A stretch of 64,000 nucleotides of DNA from assembly GCA_030068075.1 (NCBI GenBank), contig CM057831.1:9405370-9469369 (forward strand). The letters run 5' to 3'. The first letter of the stretch is position 1. Each line of letters starts with the position of its first letter. Below are positions 11,156-23,104 of this stretch, piece after piece. This DNA is from Paguma larvata. Lineage: Eukaryota > Chordata > Mammalia > Carnivora > Viverridae. Position numbers and translations under genes: made by a program. The notes under the pieces are model-generated. The model was not told the DNA's origin and did not search any database. It worked only from the letters and a program-made list of their open reading frames with translations.

Positions 11156-13529
11156 TCTCACACTGCGCCACGTTGGCTTCCGACCCAGCCAGGCGAATGC
11201 GTGAGGGAGAATGACCTTTCTGCCGTTCAAATCCCTCCTGCTCTGCCCTGGCCCATGCCACCTAATCTGACCGCAGCCCACGCTGGGCAGTGGTCGCTCG
11301 GCAAAGGGTGGAGCGGTGGACCCCAGTTCGCCCAGTGCCGCGAACTTGCCCCAGCTCGGCAGAGCCCTGCAAGAATAAATCTCCGGAGAAATAGATTTTG
11401 AAGAGGAATTTGGTACATAGATCTTCTGTCAGCGGAGCCGACTGCGGCTCAGCTGTTTTTCAGGCTCGCTGCTTATCCAGAAATACATCTATTTTTACAT
11501 GGATCTCTAGTGAGATTTCCTCTTCCTTCTTGGGGTGGGAGTTGATGGAGATAGCCAGAGGGCGGGGAGTGGCCGGCCGTAGCCTGGGGATGGCGGGGCG
11601 GGGCACAGCGGGCAGGGCAGGCCAGGGGCTGGCCCAGGGAGGCTGGAGCTCGGGCGGAGGATAACAGCGCCCGCCCGTGCCCAGCCCTGGGCTTCTCAGG
11701 CCTTCCTCCATCCCCAGGCATCTGGTCCTGGCCCTCTCCAAGTCTCTATCACTGCACTGGCCCCTCTGCACCCCTCTGCCCCCCAGCTTCATGATCCCCC
11801 AACGCTGAAGCCCCACCATGTCCACGCATCTGCACAACCTGACTGCACAGGGACACACACACACATCGAGGGCCCCCACCGAGCACCCACAGAGATGGAC
11901 CGCGCTCTCCTGTGGATGCAGCTTTATTCTGGGCCTGCCTGTCGATGCCAGACGGCTTCCGGCGGCTCTGAGCAGCCGCGCAGACCAGCCGGCAAGATGG
12001 CTGGCGGGGTCTCGGGGCAGTGCGCTGGGGCAGGCAATGAGGCCTAGACAAAGGCCGGCGAAATGTCAGAAGTGGCAGGGAGGCTGGACTCACAAGAACC
12101 TTGGGCACGTGGAGGGCCGTGTGGCCGACCACACACCGATGGAGCCGGAGCCCTGGGAACAGGGCTCTCCTGCTCCCAAAGGGCCTCCTGGCAGGAGAGA
12201 CACCTTTGTGTCTCCTCTTCCCAAACTTCCTTAAATAAATTACTCCTTTCGGCCAGACCTTTTGTGCTGCAAAGCCCCAGGCCCCCCACGATAAGCAGGA
12301 GACAGCAAGTAGACACAGGAAAGGAAGAACCCCACTGTGGCTGCATTTGCTGCCCTGTCCGGTCCTGTCCTCTGTCCCCTCCCACAGGCCAGGCGTCCAC
12401 CCCCAAAGGCTTCTGGTCTAAGAGGGCCACGGGCCCCTGCCCACCCAGGCCTACCCAAGTACCAGGCCCTGGCCTCCCCTCTGCCCTATGTGCAGACCCC
12501 CAGCACACAGTGGGCCCCATGTGAGCTCTGCCCTACCCACACATATTTATGGATGCACCTGTGGCCTCTCCTCCTGGAAGCTTCCAGCTCCATTCTCAAC
12601 CTCACGAGCCCCTGCCACTTAGGGGGCCTTGCTCCAGAATCGTATTCCTCCCCTCCTCCAGCAGCACCAGTTACCTCCCCTGCCCTGTCTCCAAGCACCC
12701 TGGCTTTCCCATCCCTCCCCACGTACCAACACACAGCGCCGGTGGGCCCTACTGAGCCCGTTGTGTGTTCCCACTCCCTCGCGCCATGCCACCCTATCTC
12801 TCCTCAGGCTCTGCACTTGGAAATGTGGGTCCCCCTCGCCCCTGGGCCTGCCATCACCCACTCGTGGCTTCTGTCCCACTCCGCTGCCAGACCTCTGTCC
12901 TTCCTGACCCCGCCGCGTGGCCTCGCAAATGGGACCTCTCCCAGTTCCCCTCCTTCCTTTCCAGTTGCCTGGCTCAGCCTGCTTCTTCACTCTCTCTAGC
13001 TACTCTTCCTCCTCTCACCTCTTCTTTGGTCCGCCCCTGAGATTCCAGCCCAGTTTCCTTTCTACCCGACCTCCCTTGGACACGACGATCCACACTCCAC
13101 TCCCCATCCCCACCCCAAGCCTTCAACCACTGCTTCCGTGTGACTGGCCCACAGGTTAGGATGACCAGATCTGACTTTTCTGTTGAGGGTTCCCAACCGC
13201 TCAGAAATCAGTTTCGGGTTGGTAAGAATTCTGCCGTCACCCCTAGGTCAGCCTGCCCAAAACGAAGACTTCATCTGCCCTCCACAACCAGCGCCTCCTC
13301 CTAGAGTGACCAGTGAGCTGTTGTTTCCTAGGCTAGATCCAAAGTCAATCCTCCCCTCCCCTTAACCACGCCCCCACACCCACACACATGCAACCAAGCA
13401 TCGAGCATCCTGTCCTTGCCCTTGAAATGACTTGGCACCTGCCCAGCCTTTCCATTCTCACGTCCCAAGTTCTCACCCTCATTTCCACTCACCAGGACTG
13501 TTGTAGGAACCACCTCAGCTGTCTGGGCC
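11156..13529. other. Intergenic GC-rich DNA
   Basis: No gene supported. Frames up to 220 codons (12337-12999) are Pro/Ser-rich translations of C-rich DNA, with overlapping long frames on the other strand. Confidence 0.5.
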
Positions 13530-14170
13530 CGTGTAGTAGGCAGACTACTGCCTCTCGCCCAGAACATTCATGCCCTAATCCCTGGAGCCTGGGAATATGT
13601 TGAACACGGGGCTGCAGATGTTTACAATAAGGGTTGTGGACCTTAAAATAGAGTATATTGGATATCCAGGTGAGTCCCATCTAATCGTAGGAGCCCTGAG
13701 AAGCAGAGAACTTTCTCTAGCTGAGGTCAGAGAGACGCAGAGAAAATTCTGGGAGAGATGCAGCAGAAAGGGAGGTCAGAGAGCTTCCAAGGCCAAAAAT
13801 GGACTCCCTACACCGTCGCTGGCCCTGACACATGGACCCGTGTGCCAGAACTGGGAGCGGCCTCTAGGAGGTAAGGGCAGCCCCAGTTCACAGCCAGCAA
13901 TGGAACGGGGGTCTCGGTCCTACAACCACAAGGAACAGCATTCTGCCAACCACCTGAATGAGCCTGCAAGTGGATCGTTCCCACGGCCTCCCCAGAGAAG
14001 CCCGGCCAGCCAACATCTTGATTCCAGTCTTGTATAAACCCAGACCAGAGAAAATCGTCAAGCCAACCTGCACTTCTGGCCTGCAGAACTGTGAGATGAT
14101 AAATTTGTGTTGTTTTAAGCCGCTAATTTTGTGGTAATCTGTTACAGTAGCGATGGGGAGCTAACACAGC
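13530..14170 (+). repeat. Probable MaLR/MLT-type solo LTR
   Basis: Text such as CATGCCCTAATCCCTGGAGC, GGCCTCTAGGAGG, CAACATCTTGATTCC, GCCTGCAGAACTGTGAGATG, then ATAAATTTGTGTTGTTTTAA and TGGTAATCTGTTACAGTAGC, is a common mammalian LTR-like repeat with its own AATAAA-like signal. No internal retroviral genes are present. The exact family is not certain. Confidence 0.55.
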
Positions 14171-14514
14171 CCACCATTGCCCACTTAGCAAACCACGGCT
14201 GTAAGATCGCCCCCGCACCCCTACACCCTTCAGGACCCCCAACGGCACAGCACGTATGTCCCCACCCTTCAGCGTGATGTCTGAAAGAGTCAGCCTCCAA
14301 CTTACGCCTATAGCTCCTATCCCGCAGAAGCCCCCACTTCAACACAGTGGCCGCCTCCACCTCCTCCAGAAGCGCTCTGAGCATTCCCTCCTCTGGGCCT
14401 TTGCTCACCCTGTGCCCTCATCTGGAATCCCCCCTCCTGGTCCCTCCTTCTGCCCATCCAAACCTGAGCTCTCCTCCCCCATGAAGCCTCCCTGAACCTC
14501 CAGCCTGAGAAGCC

Positions 14515-15313
14515 TTGCTGCCCTGCTCACTGCCTCACCCACCAGGCACCCAGTACATACCACCTCGGGCGCTGTCTGTGCCTCACCCACGGGGCACCCA
14601 GTACACACCACCTCGGGTGCTCACTGCCTCACCCACGGGGCACCCAGTACACACTGCGTCCGGCGCTCTCTCTGCCTCACCCACGGGGCACCCGGTACAC
14701 ACCGCCTCAGGTGCTCTCTCTCTGTGCCTCACCCACGGGGCACCCAGTACACACCGCCTCGGGCGCTCTCTCTGCCTCACCCACGGGGCACCCAGTACAC
14801 ACCGCCTCGGGTGCTCTCTCTCTGTGCCTCACCCACGCGGCACCCAGTACACACCGCCTCGGGGGCTCTCTCTCTGTGCCTCACCCACGGGGCACCCGGT
14901 ACACACCGCCTCGGGGGCTCTCTCTCTGTGCCTCGCCCACGGGGCACCCAGTCCGCACCACCTCGGGTGCTCTCTGTGCCTCACCCACGGGGCACCCAGT
15001 CCGCACCGCCTCGGGGGCTCTCTCTCTGTGCCTCGCCCACGGGGCACCCAGTCCGCACCACCTCGGGTGCTCTCTGTGCCTCACCCACGGGGCACCCAGT
15101 ACACACCGCCTCGGGGGCTCTCTGTGCCTCACCCATGGGGCACCCAGTCCGCACCACCTCGGGTGCTCTCTGTGCCTCACCCACGGGGCACCCAGTCCGC
15201 ACCGCCTCGGGGGCTCTCTCTCTGTGCCTCGCCCACGGGGCACCCAGTCCGCACCACCTCGGGTGCTCTCTGTGCCTCACCCACGGGGCACCCAGTACAC
15301 ACCGCCTCGTGTT
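14515..15313. repeat. GC-rich minisatellite, 16 units of about 44-53 bp
   Basis: The unit core is CCTCACCCACGGGGCACCCAGT followed by ACACACCGCCTC or CCGCACCACCTC, then GGG(T/G/C)GC and a variable (TC)n(TG) spacer. I count 16 copies of CACCC(A/G)GT. Units differ at a few diagnostic sites and in the CT-spacer length. Because the array is GC-rich and almost free of stops, it creates open frames of 200-266 codons in several frames and on both strands; these are artefacts. Confidence 0.95.
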
Positions 15314-15846
15314 AGGTTCTGTCCCTTGTCGACAACCTTCCCTAGTGGTGGCAAAAGCCACATCTATCATCTCCCTCCCATCTCCCACTGTGGCCAGCAC
15401 AGTTCGGCATACGCAGTAGGGGTCAACAGAAAGCCGTTGAGTTCCAGTTGAAATGAAAGTGTTTCCAGGCACTGTCCTATTGAACACTGGATCCCAGCTG
15501 TGAGGAACAGACGGAACGTCCTGCCTGAACCTGGCTGCCAGGGACCAGGAGAGAGGCCAGGAGGCCTCTGTGCGTGTGGGGAGGAGGTAAGAGGGCAAGA
15601 ACAATTCAAACCACATAGAGTCCCCAGAAGGCCCAGCACCGGGGGGCGGGAGGGGCGGGCCACTCTCCAGCCAGGCCGGAAACGATCAGCTGTCAGGAGC
15701 AGGTGAGCCGAAAAGGGCAGCCGGGCTCAGGAGTCAGGACAGATCAGCTGGGACCTGCAAACCAGCCACTACCTACCTACCTCCAGGCAGTGCGACAGGG
15801 ACTGCGTGGGCTGTCACCAAGTGCCAGTCGACACCCAGGAAGGCTC

Positions 15847-15975
15847 CAGAGAGGCTGAAAAGAGAGGAGAAAGAAAATAGAAAAGATTAAGAGGGCAAGG
15901 AGAGGGAAGAGGGAGAGGAAACAGGGAGAGGATGTGAGGAGGAGAGAGAGAAGAAGAGTGGCAGGAGAGGCGGAC
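15847..15975. repeat. Polypurine tract (GAGAGG-rich)
   Basis: About 130 bp nearly all A and G (AGAGAGGAGAAAGAAAATAG, GGGAAGAGGGAGAGGAAAC). Low complexity. Confidence 0.85.
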
Positions 15976-16079
15976 ATTTGTCCCTCAGTGGCTCTTGGGA
16001 GAAAGACCACGATGCCCAGACACCCCTAGCCTGCTGGGGTTAAGGTGCAGGGAAGGAGATGGAAACTCCCAACCCCCCG

Positions 16080-16275
16080 TGGCCGCCACAACTAAGAAAT
16101 TATGTAGAGTAATTAATCAAAAGCTAATGAGAAATGTGTTTTCTCTCCCGGCCTAGCCCCACATCATATTCTTATTAGCTGAGGCGATTACAATAGTAAT
16201 CATGCGTGTTCCAGGCGCAAATTGGGTTTTTTGCTCCACTGCCCCCAATATAGAAAACCATTAATGGCAAGATAA
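16080..16275. promoter_or_regulatory. Candidate conserved noncoding element
   Basis: Contains AGTAATTAATCAAAAGC, AAGCTAATGAG, CTTATTAGCTGAGGCG, ATTACAATAGTAATCATG and CCATTAATGGC, the last a perfect palindromic TAAT-type homeodomain dimer site. Flanks are GC-rich and unique. Function inferred only. Confidence 0.45.
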
Positions 16276-16877
16276 AGCCCCCATGGCTCACACCAGGCCA
16301 AGCCTGGGGAACCCGCTGCCGGCTCTCTGCTCCCACTGTCCAGAGAGCGGGCTCCCCAGGGTGGCCCCCGGGATCCAGAGGTCTGCCCGCTGGAAGGAGC
16401 CAAACCCTGGAGGGGGAGGTGGCAGGGGCACCGGGCGTGGGGCGGGGGACCTTGGATTTCACACACACACATACACACGCACACCCTCCACTGTAATCAC
16501 TAGGGCAGAGATGGCCCTCCAGAAGTGAACCATAAAGCTGAGCTTGCCTCTGGGGTCCAAGTCATCCCAGTTTTCTCTGGAGCCCTTTGCCCCTCAGAAC
16601 CTATTCTCTAGAAAGGTCTGGCTATATCTAGGGCTCCCAGACACAGGCACACAGTCGGGTGCGGCCTCCCCATGAAGATTCCACTAGTTAAAAGAGAGTA
16701 ATACAGGTTTTCATAAAGCCAATTTCAGTTTAATTCTGAAGTTTCCCTTCCTCCTTCGTTTGTGGTTTTACCTACAAACGTGCGCGTGTGCATACGCACA
16801 GGGTATCTCTAAAACCTTGCTTGGTACTTACTCAGGACTCTTTCCATTGCGAGGGAAGGATTTAAAATGATACTACA

Positions 16878-17116
16878 GGGGCGCCAGGGTGGCTCAGTCA
16901 GTTAAGCAGCCGACTTCGGCTCAGGTCATGATCTGGCACGGTCTGTGAGTTCGAGTGCCGCGTCGGGCTCTGTGCTGACGGTTCAGAGCCCGGAGCCTGC
17001 TTCGGATTCTGTGTCTCCCTCTCTCTCTGCCCCTCCCCCGCTCACACTCTGTCTCTATGTCTCAAAAATAAATAAACGTTAAAAAAATTTTTTTAAGAAA
17101 TAAAAAATAAAAAAAT
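16878..17116 (+). mobile_element. Carnivore SINE
   Basis: Full-length element with an A/T-rich tail. The flanking duplication AAAATGATACTACA (left) and AAAATGACACTGCA (right) marks its ends. Confidence 0.93.
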
Positions 17117-17974
17117 AAAATGACACTGCAAAACTGGAGGTATGCTGGCTCACGTGACTAGGAAAAGCGGGGGTAAAACCAGGCAGTCGGATGGCACGGT
17201 CAGGTCTCTCTCTTTCTCCGTCTCTCTTTGCATTGCCCTTTTCTCTCTTACTAAATCTGAGCTGCCTCCCTGGGTTGGGACCGTAGGAGGAATGATCTCT
17301 GGGTTTATGTTATCCTTGCTTAGGATCTCAGAGGAAGAGATCTTCATGCTCCCTCTGTCCCCACACGTGAAAGCCAGGTCAGGACTCTATGACTGTCCCC
17401 CTGTGGGCCGGATGTGTATATATTCTAAGGCCAGTCACTGCGGTCAGCGGGGGCCAGGCCTGAGTCATGGGATTACTCCCGAGGACCAGGTAACGGGACG
17501 GTCCTGCTGCCCCGCTAGAACAGGGGAATCGCAATAGCCGATGCCCGAAAGGAAGGAGGGGCATCGTAACTGAAAAAGAGGGGCAAGGGGTGGTGTGCAA
17601 AGAAGACAGTCATCTGCGACGCCTACTCCTCCACCCACACGGCACGAGCTTTTCTGAACGTCTCGGGAACTACAGAGTTAAATAGTGAGACTCGAGAAAA
17701 GGTCAAAAGACCAGTTTGGCCGTGTCTATCCCTTACGATTGACACAGAAGAGAGTTCCATTACTTTAACCGCAGTGGCAAGGTGCTAATGCAGGCTCTTA
17801 GCAAGCTGGCTGGTAGAGAGGGCAGTCTCAGAACATCAGAAAGCCTGTCTGCGACATCAGGACATATTGGCAACTCCCCCAGCCCGCTTCGGGTATTCTG
17901 CACTGAAAACTAAGGTGTAAGTCTAGAAAGTTCTCACAGCCACAGTGCTAGGAGTGTAAAGTCAGCAGGCAGCA

Positions 17975-18175
17975 GGACGCCTGGGTGGCTGAGTCGACTC
18001 TTGATTTCAGCTCAGGTCATGATCCCATGATTCGAGAGATCGAGAGTTCGAGCCCCACATTGGGTGCTATGCTGACGGCACAGACCTTGGGATTCTCTCT
18101 CTGCCCCCTGCTGCGCAAGCATGCATGCACTCACGCTCTCTTGCTCGCTCATAAAAACATTAAAAGACAAGTCAG
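17975..18175 (+). mobile_element. Carnivore SINE, older member of a nested pair
   Basis: Diverged copy (GGACGCCTGGGTGGCTGAGT) with a shorter head. Its outer flanks GTCAGCAGGCAGCA and GTCAGTAGGCAGCA enclose both this element and the next one. Confidence 0.9.
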
Positions 18176-18390
18176 GGGGCACCTGGGTGGCTCAGTCGAT
18201 TAAGCAGCCGATTTCAGCTCAGGTCATGACCTCACAGTCTGTGAGTTCGAGCCCCGCGTGGGGCTCTGTACTGATGGCTCAGAGCCTGGACCCTGTTTCA
18301 GATTCTGTGTCTGCCTCTCTCTCTCTGCCCTTCCCCTGCTCATGCTCTGTCTCTCAAAAGTAAATAAATGTTTAAAAAAAAAAAAAAAAA
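18176..18390 (+). mobile_element. Carnivore SINE, inserted in the tail of the previous one
   Basis: Full-length element with a long A tail. Its own target-site duplication AAAAGACAAGTCAG is at 18162-18175 and 18387-18400. Confidence 0.93.
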
Positions 18391-18689
18391 GACAAGTCAG
18401 TAGGCAGCAATTTCTCCACAGAAGGAACTCCGCAGGGCCCAAAGATCTCACGGAAACCCAGCCAGCTCAGCTTGAATACACTTCCAGGATGTCTGGCTCA
18501 CAGGCGAAATGGTTTTCTCTTAGCCCCGCCCTCGGCGCACCTATGGCCTGTCCAGTTAGTTGATCAGAAGTATGATCACAACATACTCTGGTTTGGTTTT
18601 GTCATTTTTATCATTTGTTATTTAGCTCTTTGACCTCGTTGTCCCCAGAAGTCCCTCGTAATAATAACCTGCCCTAAAACAGACCTGAC

Positions 18690-18790
18690 TTTGAAGTAGA
18701 GACACTTCTTACTGGCTATTTGGCTTTAGCTAAATTCTTTGGCCTCTCTGATACCCAGCTTCTTCATCTGTAAAATGCACCTTCAGAAAT
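18690..18790 (-). mobile_element. MIR fragment (minus strand)
   Basis: TAGCTAAATTCTTTGGCCTC and CTTCTTCATCTGTAAAATGC are reverse MIR text. Confidence 0.7.
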
Positions 18791-19837
18791 GGTCCTGGAG
18801 CACCCAGACAGCCCAGAGACATTCCGGCACCTTCTGGTAAACTTTGTTGGGCACGTACTCAGGTGCTGAGCATGAAGACAGGACTTCATTCTGGGTGGGG
18901 AGAATGATGGGGAGAGAAGACACATGTCCTCTCTGTGTGATTCAAAGGAGAACGACGCACACATCATGAGACAGGGATGACCCAAGGGCTATGGGGGTTT
19001 AAGAGGGAGACGATACTGCCTCCAGCTGTGGGGGAGGTCAGATCAGGTAGAGGAGAAGATGTCTACTCTGGTCTGGAAGGACAGATGGCATGCGGTGAGG
19101 AAGACAGCGCGTGTTCTGCAGAGGGGATGGTCCAAGGAGAGGTGTGGAAACGAGAATACTGAGAGTGGGTAGGCTCCCTCCTCTGGATCTGGAGAAGGCC
19201 CTGCTGGAAGGGTCCTCCCTTCGAGACCATCTGCTTCTTCTTCTACCACAGCCCAACCCTCTCCACTGTGCAGTCATGGGCGACAATGCCTGGACACAGC
19301 CAAGGAGTGGCAAGGGAGCGGGGTCACCTCGGGACCTGTCCCTGGAGAGTCTGTGACACCCTCGGCAGGACCATCCGTGGGCCGCCTCACCGCCTGCACT
19401 TCCCCTTATCTGCCTCTCTGGCTCGGCCAAGGTTCAGTGCTGCTAATTGGCAGCCATCGGCTCAGCTCTCCCAGCCCCACCCCTGCCAGATGCCAAGGCG
19501 TCCTTTCCCTCCTGCAGGGAAGGCACGGCAGGTGGCAGAGGCAGGGGGCAGAAAGAAGGAAGGGGCAGCTCTGGCGGATGACTGAGGTGGAACACAGGGA
19601 GGAGATGGAGGGGTTTGGAGTCCTTAGCCTGGACGAGCTGAAGGTCTCCCTAGCCCCTCCTCGGACTGAGCCTCCTGTGTAGTACAAAGCCCTTTCCCAC
19701 AGTATCTCATTAGTTTAGTCTCCAAACAACCCTGAGGTCCACAAGGGAAGGGACCGTGTCAGCCTCGTCACTGCTGTGCATCTTCAGTGCCACATACAGT
19801 GCCCAGGATGGAGGTGGCATCCAACGAATAATTGCTG

Positions 19838-19880
19838 GATGGATGGATGGACGGACGGACGGACGGACGGACGGATGGAC
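19838..19880. repeat. (GGAT)n(GGAC)n microsatellite
   Basis: GGAT units change to about six GGAC units and back to GGAT. C/T changes at a CpG-creating position suggest gain or loss of CpG by deamination inside the array. Confidence 0.9.
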
Positions 19881-21431
19881 ACACATACAGATGGATGAAT
19901 GGATGCTAAATTATCCCATTTTATGGATAAAGAAACTGAGGAGGAGAGAGGGGGAAAAAAGGGACTTACCCAAGACCAGTCCGACTGCTAGCAGCCGATC
20001 AGTACCGAGCCCCCAGTGCCCTGGCCTCCTCAGCCAGCCTGCTTCCCAACGCTCCAAACTGCTCTCCCTTCGTCGGTTTCTTGAACAGGCTCGGCCAAGA
20101 AAGGCCACCCTTCGGCAGCTCTGATTCCAATCCTTCCTCTAGCAGTTGGTCAGAAACCAGGCTACTACCAACTCGGCTCCACCACGAGCAGGATCCCCCC
20201 AAAGCCCAGTGATCATGGACTAGAGACAGGGAGGCCCTCTCTGGTCATGGTTCTGGAAAAACCTGACTGAAACAACGAGTGGGGGCAAGGCGGACGGGGG
20301 CATCCAGAGCATGAGCCCCTGCGGAGGAACTGAGAACCCAGGGTGTCGGGTGCCCGGTGCAGGGCCTGGAATCACAGAGACCATTAAGACCCCAGCTTCC
20401 AGCCTTCCGCAAGCATCTGCGTCCCACTGCGATGCACTCCCTCCTCTGGATCTCAATGAACATGACTCCTAACCTCTCCGAGCCTGTCTCCTGGGCAATA
20501 TCTATCACACACGTGACTCTGAAGGTTGAACCGCTGATGAGGCGAAGTTCTACCCTGTCACAGTCTCCTGGCTCTACCTAGATTTCCTGCCTCCTTGCCC
20601 CTCAGGAACCCCCAAGCCCCAGCATCAACGCATACTCCTCTCCAGCCCCTCCACACCCCGATCTGGAGACCTTGTCACTGCAGCCTCATTTCTCCACCTC
20701 AGGCCTCACCTGCCGCCCTAAGGATCTACCATCTTCCTTCACACTGGCTCCATCCCTACCTCTGCCCCAAGGTCAGGTCAAGGTCGCTTCTCTTCAGCTC
20801 CTGTGCTTTGCTTCAGAGCCTACTTGCCTTCCAGTTCCAGGGTCACTTCTTAGCCTCCAGGTAAAAGTTCTCCACAAAGGCAGTTGGGTCCCTTCCCAGG
20901 AGGCTGCCCTCAGACTTCCCACACAGACCCTGGGGAGGCCATTTGGCTTCCCCCTGTACCTGTTGTCCCCTCTGCCCCTCTGGTTTTCTAAAACTCCCAG
21001 ACCACACAGGAGTCCTTCGCCTCAGGTCCAGGAACTCTAAGAAAGTCCTCAGAACACTTTTGGGTCGGTAGGAACACACGCTCATTTTAGAGGAAAAGCG
21101 TCCACAGCTAGAGAATTCCCTGACCCCAGAAAACTTGAGATTCACTGCCTGGAAGTCCCGTTTCCCCTCCTACCCTACGCATGACGGACAGCTCAGGGTC
21201 AGTGCGTTGTAACCCGGTGTGAATTTTGCCCTTTTCAGAGCCCACTTGATAAGATTCTTCCTGCCTGGTCTGACACGTACATGAACTTCAGGGACATTGG
21301 GCTTTGACGCTGGAAGCATATCAACGGCACAGACTTTGGGCCCTCCCCCCACCCCACCCCCCGGCCCTGGCCTCCTTGTGCCACCAAGCCTGGGGCGGCT
21401 ACCACCCTTCCCCCTCCACAAAAGAGCCTTC

Positions 21432-21645
21432 TTTTTTTTTTTTTATGTTTATTTATGAGAGAGAGAGAGACAGAGCACAAGCAGAAGAGGGGCAGAGAGA
21501 GAGAGGGAGACACAGAATCCGAAGCAGGCTCCAGGCTCTGAGCTGTCAGCACAGAGCCCAACATGGGGCTTGAACTCACAGACCGTGAGATCACGACCCA
21601 AGCCGAAGTCGGACGCTCAACCAACTGAGCCACTCAGGCACCCCC
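21432..21645 (-). mobile_element. Carnivore SINE (minus strand)
   Basis: T-run, GA-rich body, and a head ending CCACTCAGGCACCCCC. Target-site duplication ACAAAAGAGCCTTCT and ACAACAGAGCCTTCT. Confidence 0.94.
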
Positions 21646-22239
21646 ACAACAGAGCCTTCTGGTGTGAGGCCAGCGAGGCTCTGGGGGGTCCTTGATGAGG
21701 GCAGGGCATACACGCAGTGGGACATGACCGCTTCGCCAGGCAGGTGGAACTAGAACCTTGGCAAAGGTAAAGATCCCATAGAATCTTGGAGTTAACATCG
21801 TAAAGAGATCCCTAGAGGCCACGTGAGGCAACCAGTCGTTCAAAAAGACTACTCCGGAGCACCTTCTCCGGACCCAACGCTGGAGATGGAGAGACGGACA
21901 CAGCCCACTGAGATGCTATCCGTGCGATTCCCATTTTTCGGAAGAGGCGACTGGAGCCAGAGGGATCCATGGCTCATCTAAGGTCAAACAGTTGGCAAGG
22001 AAAGAAGAGAAGCTAGATAAGACCTGAGCACCCTGTCTTCTCGGGTCAGGCCCGGAGTTCATGACACGTGCCCCTGTCCAGTGGCCCCAAATGCGGCTGC
22101 GCAGCCCCTGTCTCCCGCTCCAGAAGCGGCAAGTGGCCGGCAGGGCTGCCTGCGTGTGGGCAGACCCTGGAGTCACCGGGTCTCTGTTTTGCCGGAGGCG
22201 CACAGGGGGCTCCTGGCAGAGGAGGGTGGGAGAGATTCG

Positions 22240-22330
22240 GGAAGCCACAGCCTGTGCATGCAAATGAGGCTGCTGCACGATTAATCATCATCAAACAGTT
22301 TCATTAAGAGATGGAGCTTTCTGGCTGTTT
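22240..22330. promoter_or_regulatory. Candidate enhancer with octamer and TAAT sites
   Basis: A perfect octamer ATGCAAAT at 22258-22265 is followed by CGATTAATCATCATC and TTTCATTAAGAG. A short AT-rich, repeat-free block in GC-rich DNA. Function inferred only. Confidence 0.4.
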
Positions 22331-23104
22331 GTCTTGGGGGGAAAAAGAAAACACTCCAACAGCAGGAAGGGGAAGGGAGAAAGGAGGCTTTGACTATTCG
22401 GGCAGGCCCGACTCAGAAACTGATGACCCCGCCCCCTAGGGGAGCCCAGGGGTCTGAGGATAGTGACAAGATCTGTTAGGAGAGGAGGCTGATGGCTTCA
22501 GGATGCGTTAGCCCCCAAATCTTAGACTTGGGCTCCCCAGAAGTAATCATATCCCTCCCGGACAGGGACGGGGCCCTCAGCTGTCAGCCCATCAAGAACC
22601 ACACCAACCGCTTCCACTCAGGCCTCTTCCAGAAGCCAAAGTTTGGGGAAGGCAAGTGGCCACCTCCAGGCTGAGCTCAGGGACCATTCCAGAGCAGCAG
22701 AGTGAGGTGGCTACTGGAAATAGATTCCCGGCTTCGGAGCAGGGGCTTCCCCAGAGAGAGAACAGATCCCCTATATATATATACCCTGGACTCAAAGCTC
22801 AAAGCCTCCAAAATGGTCTCAAAGCAGTCGTGGGACAGAGAGAAGCAGCCACTTGGAGAAGCCAAACCTGGAGCCCTACTGATCCCTAAGTCTCCACCTA
22901 CCCGTTCCCCCTGCCCTGACACCTCTTCCGTTACTCAAAAATGGAAAGAGAAAGGCAGGGGAATGGGGGGCTCCTGGTCAAGCCTTTTGGGAGCTAATCC
23001 CACAAGGCTGGAGCCTCCCTAGGTGCCCAGCTGTGGCATGGGGCCCCCAGTTGTCCTGGGCCAGGGAGGCCACCCCTCAGAAGAAATCTTACCAACTCTT
23101 CAAG

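Larger units (their letters stand above)
18401..21430. other. Intergenic DNA
   Basis: Holds a MIR piece (18690-18790) and a GGAT/GGAC microsatellite; pyrimidine-rich text at 20590-20850 may be old L2. No coding exon is supported. Confidence 0.5.

Noticed and set aside
12337..12999. 220-codon plus-strand frame
   Set aside because: Pro/Ser/Leu-rich translation of C-rich DNA, overlapped by long frames in other phases and on the other strand; no domain or motif.
14515..15313. CRISPR-like regular repeats
   Set aside because: Direct tandem repeats without unique spacers, in mammalian DNA; a minisatellite.
14515..15315. 266-, 246- and 231-codon frames with repeated His/Pro/Gly units
   Set aside because: Translations of the minisatellite; equally long frames exist in other frames and on the minus strand, with no splice or promoter context.
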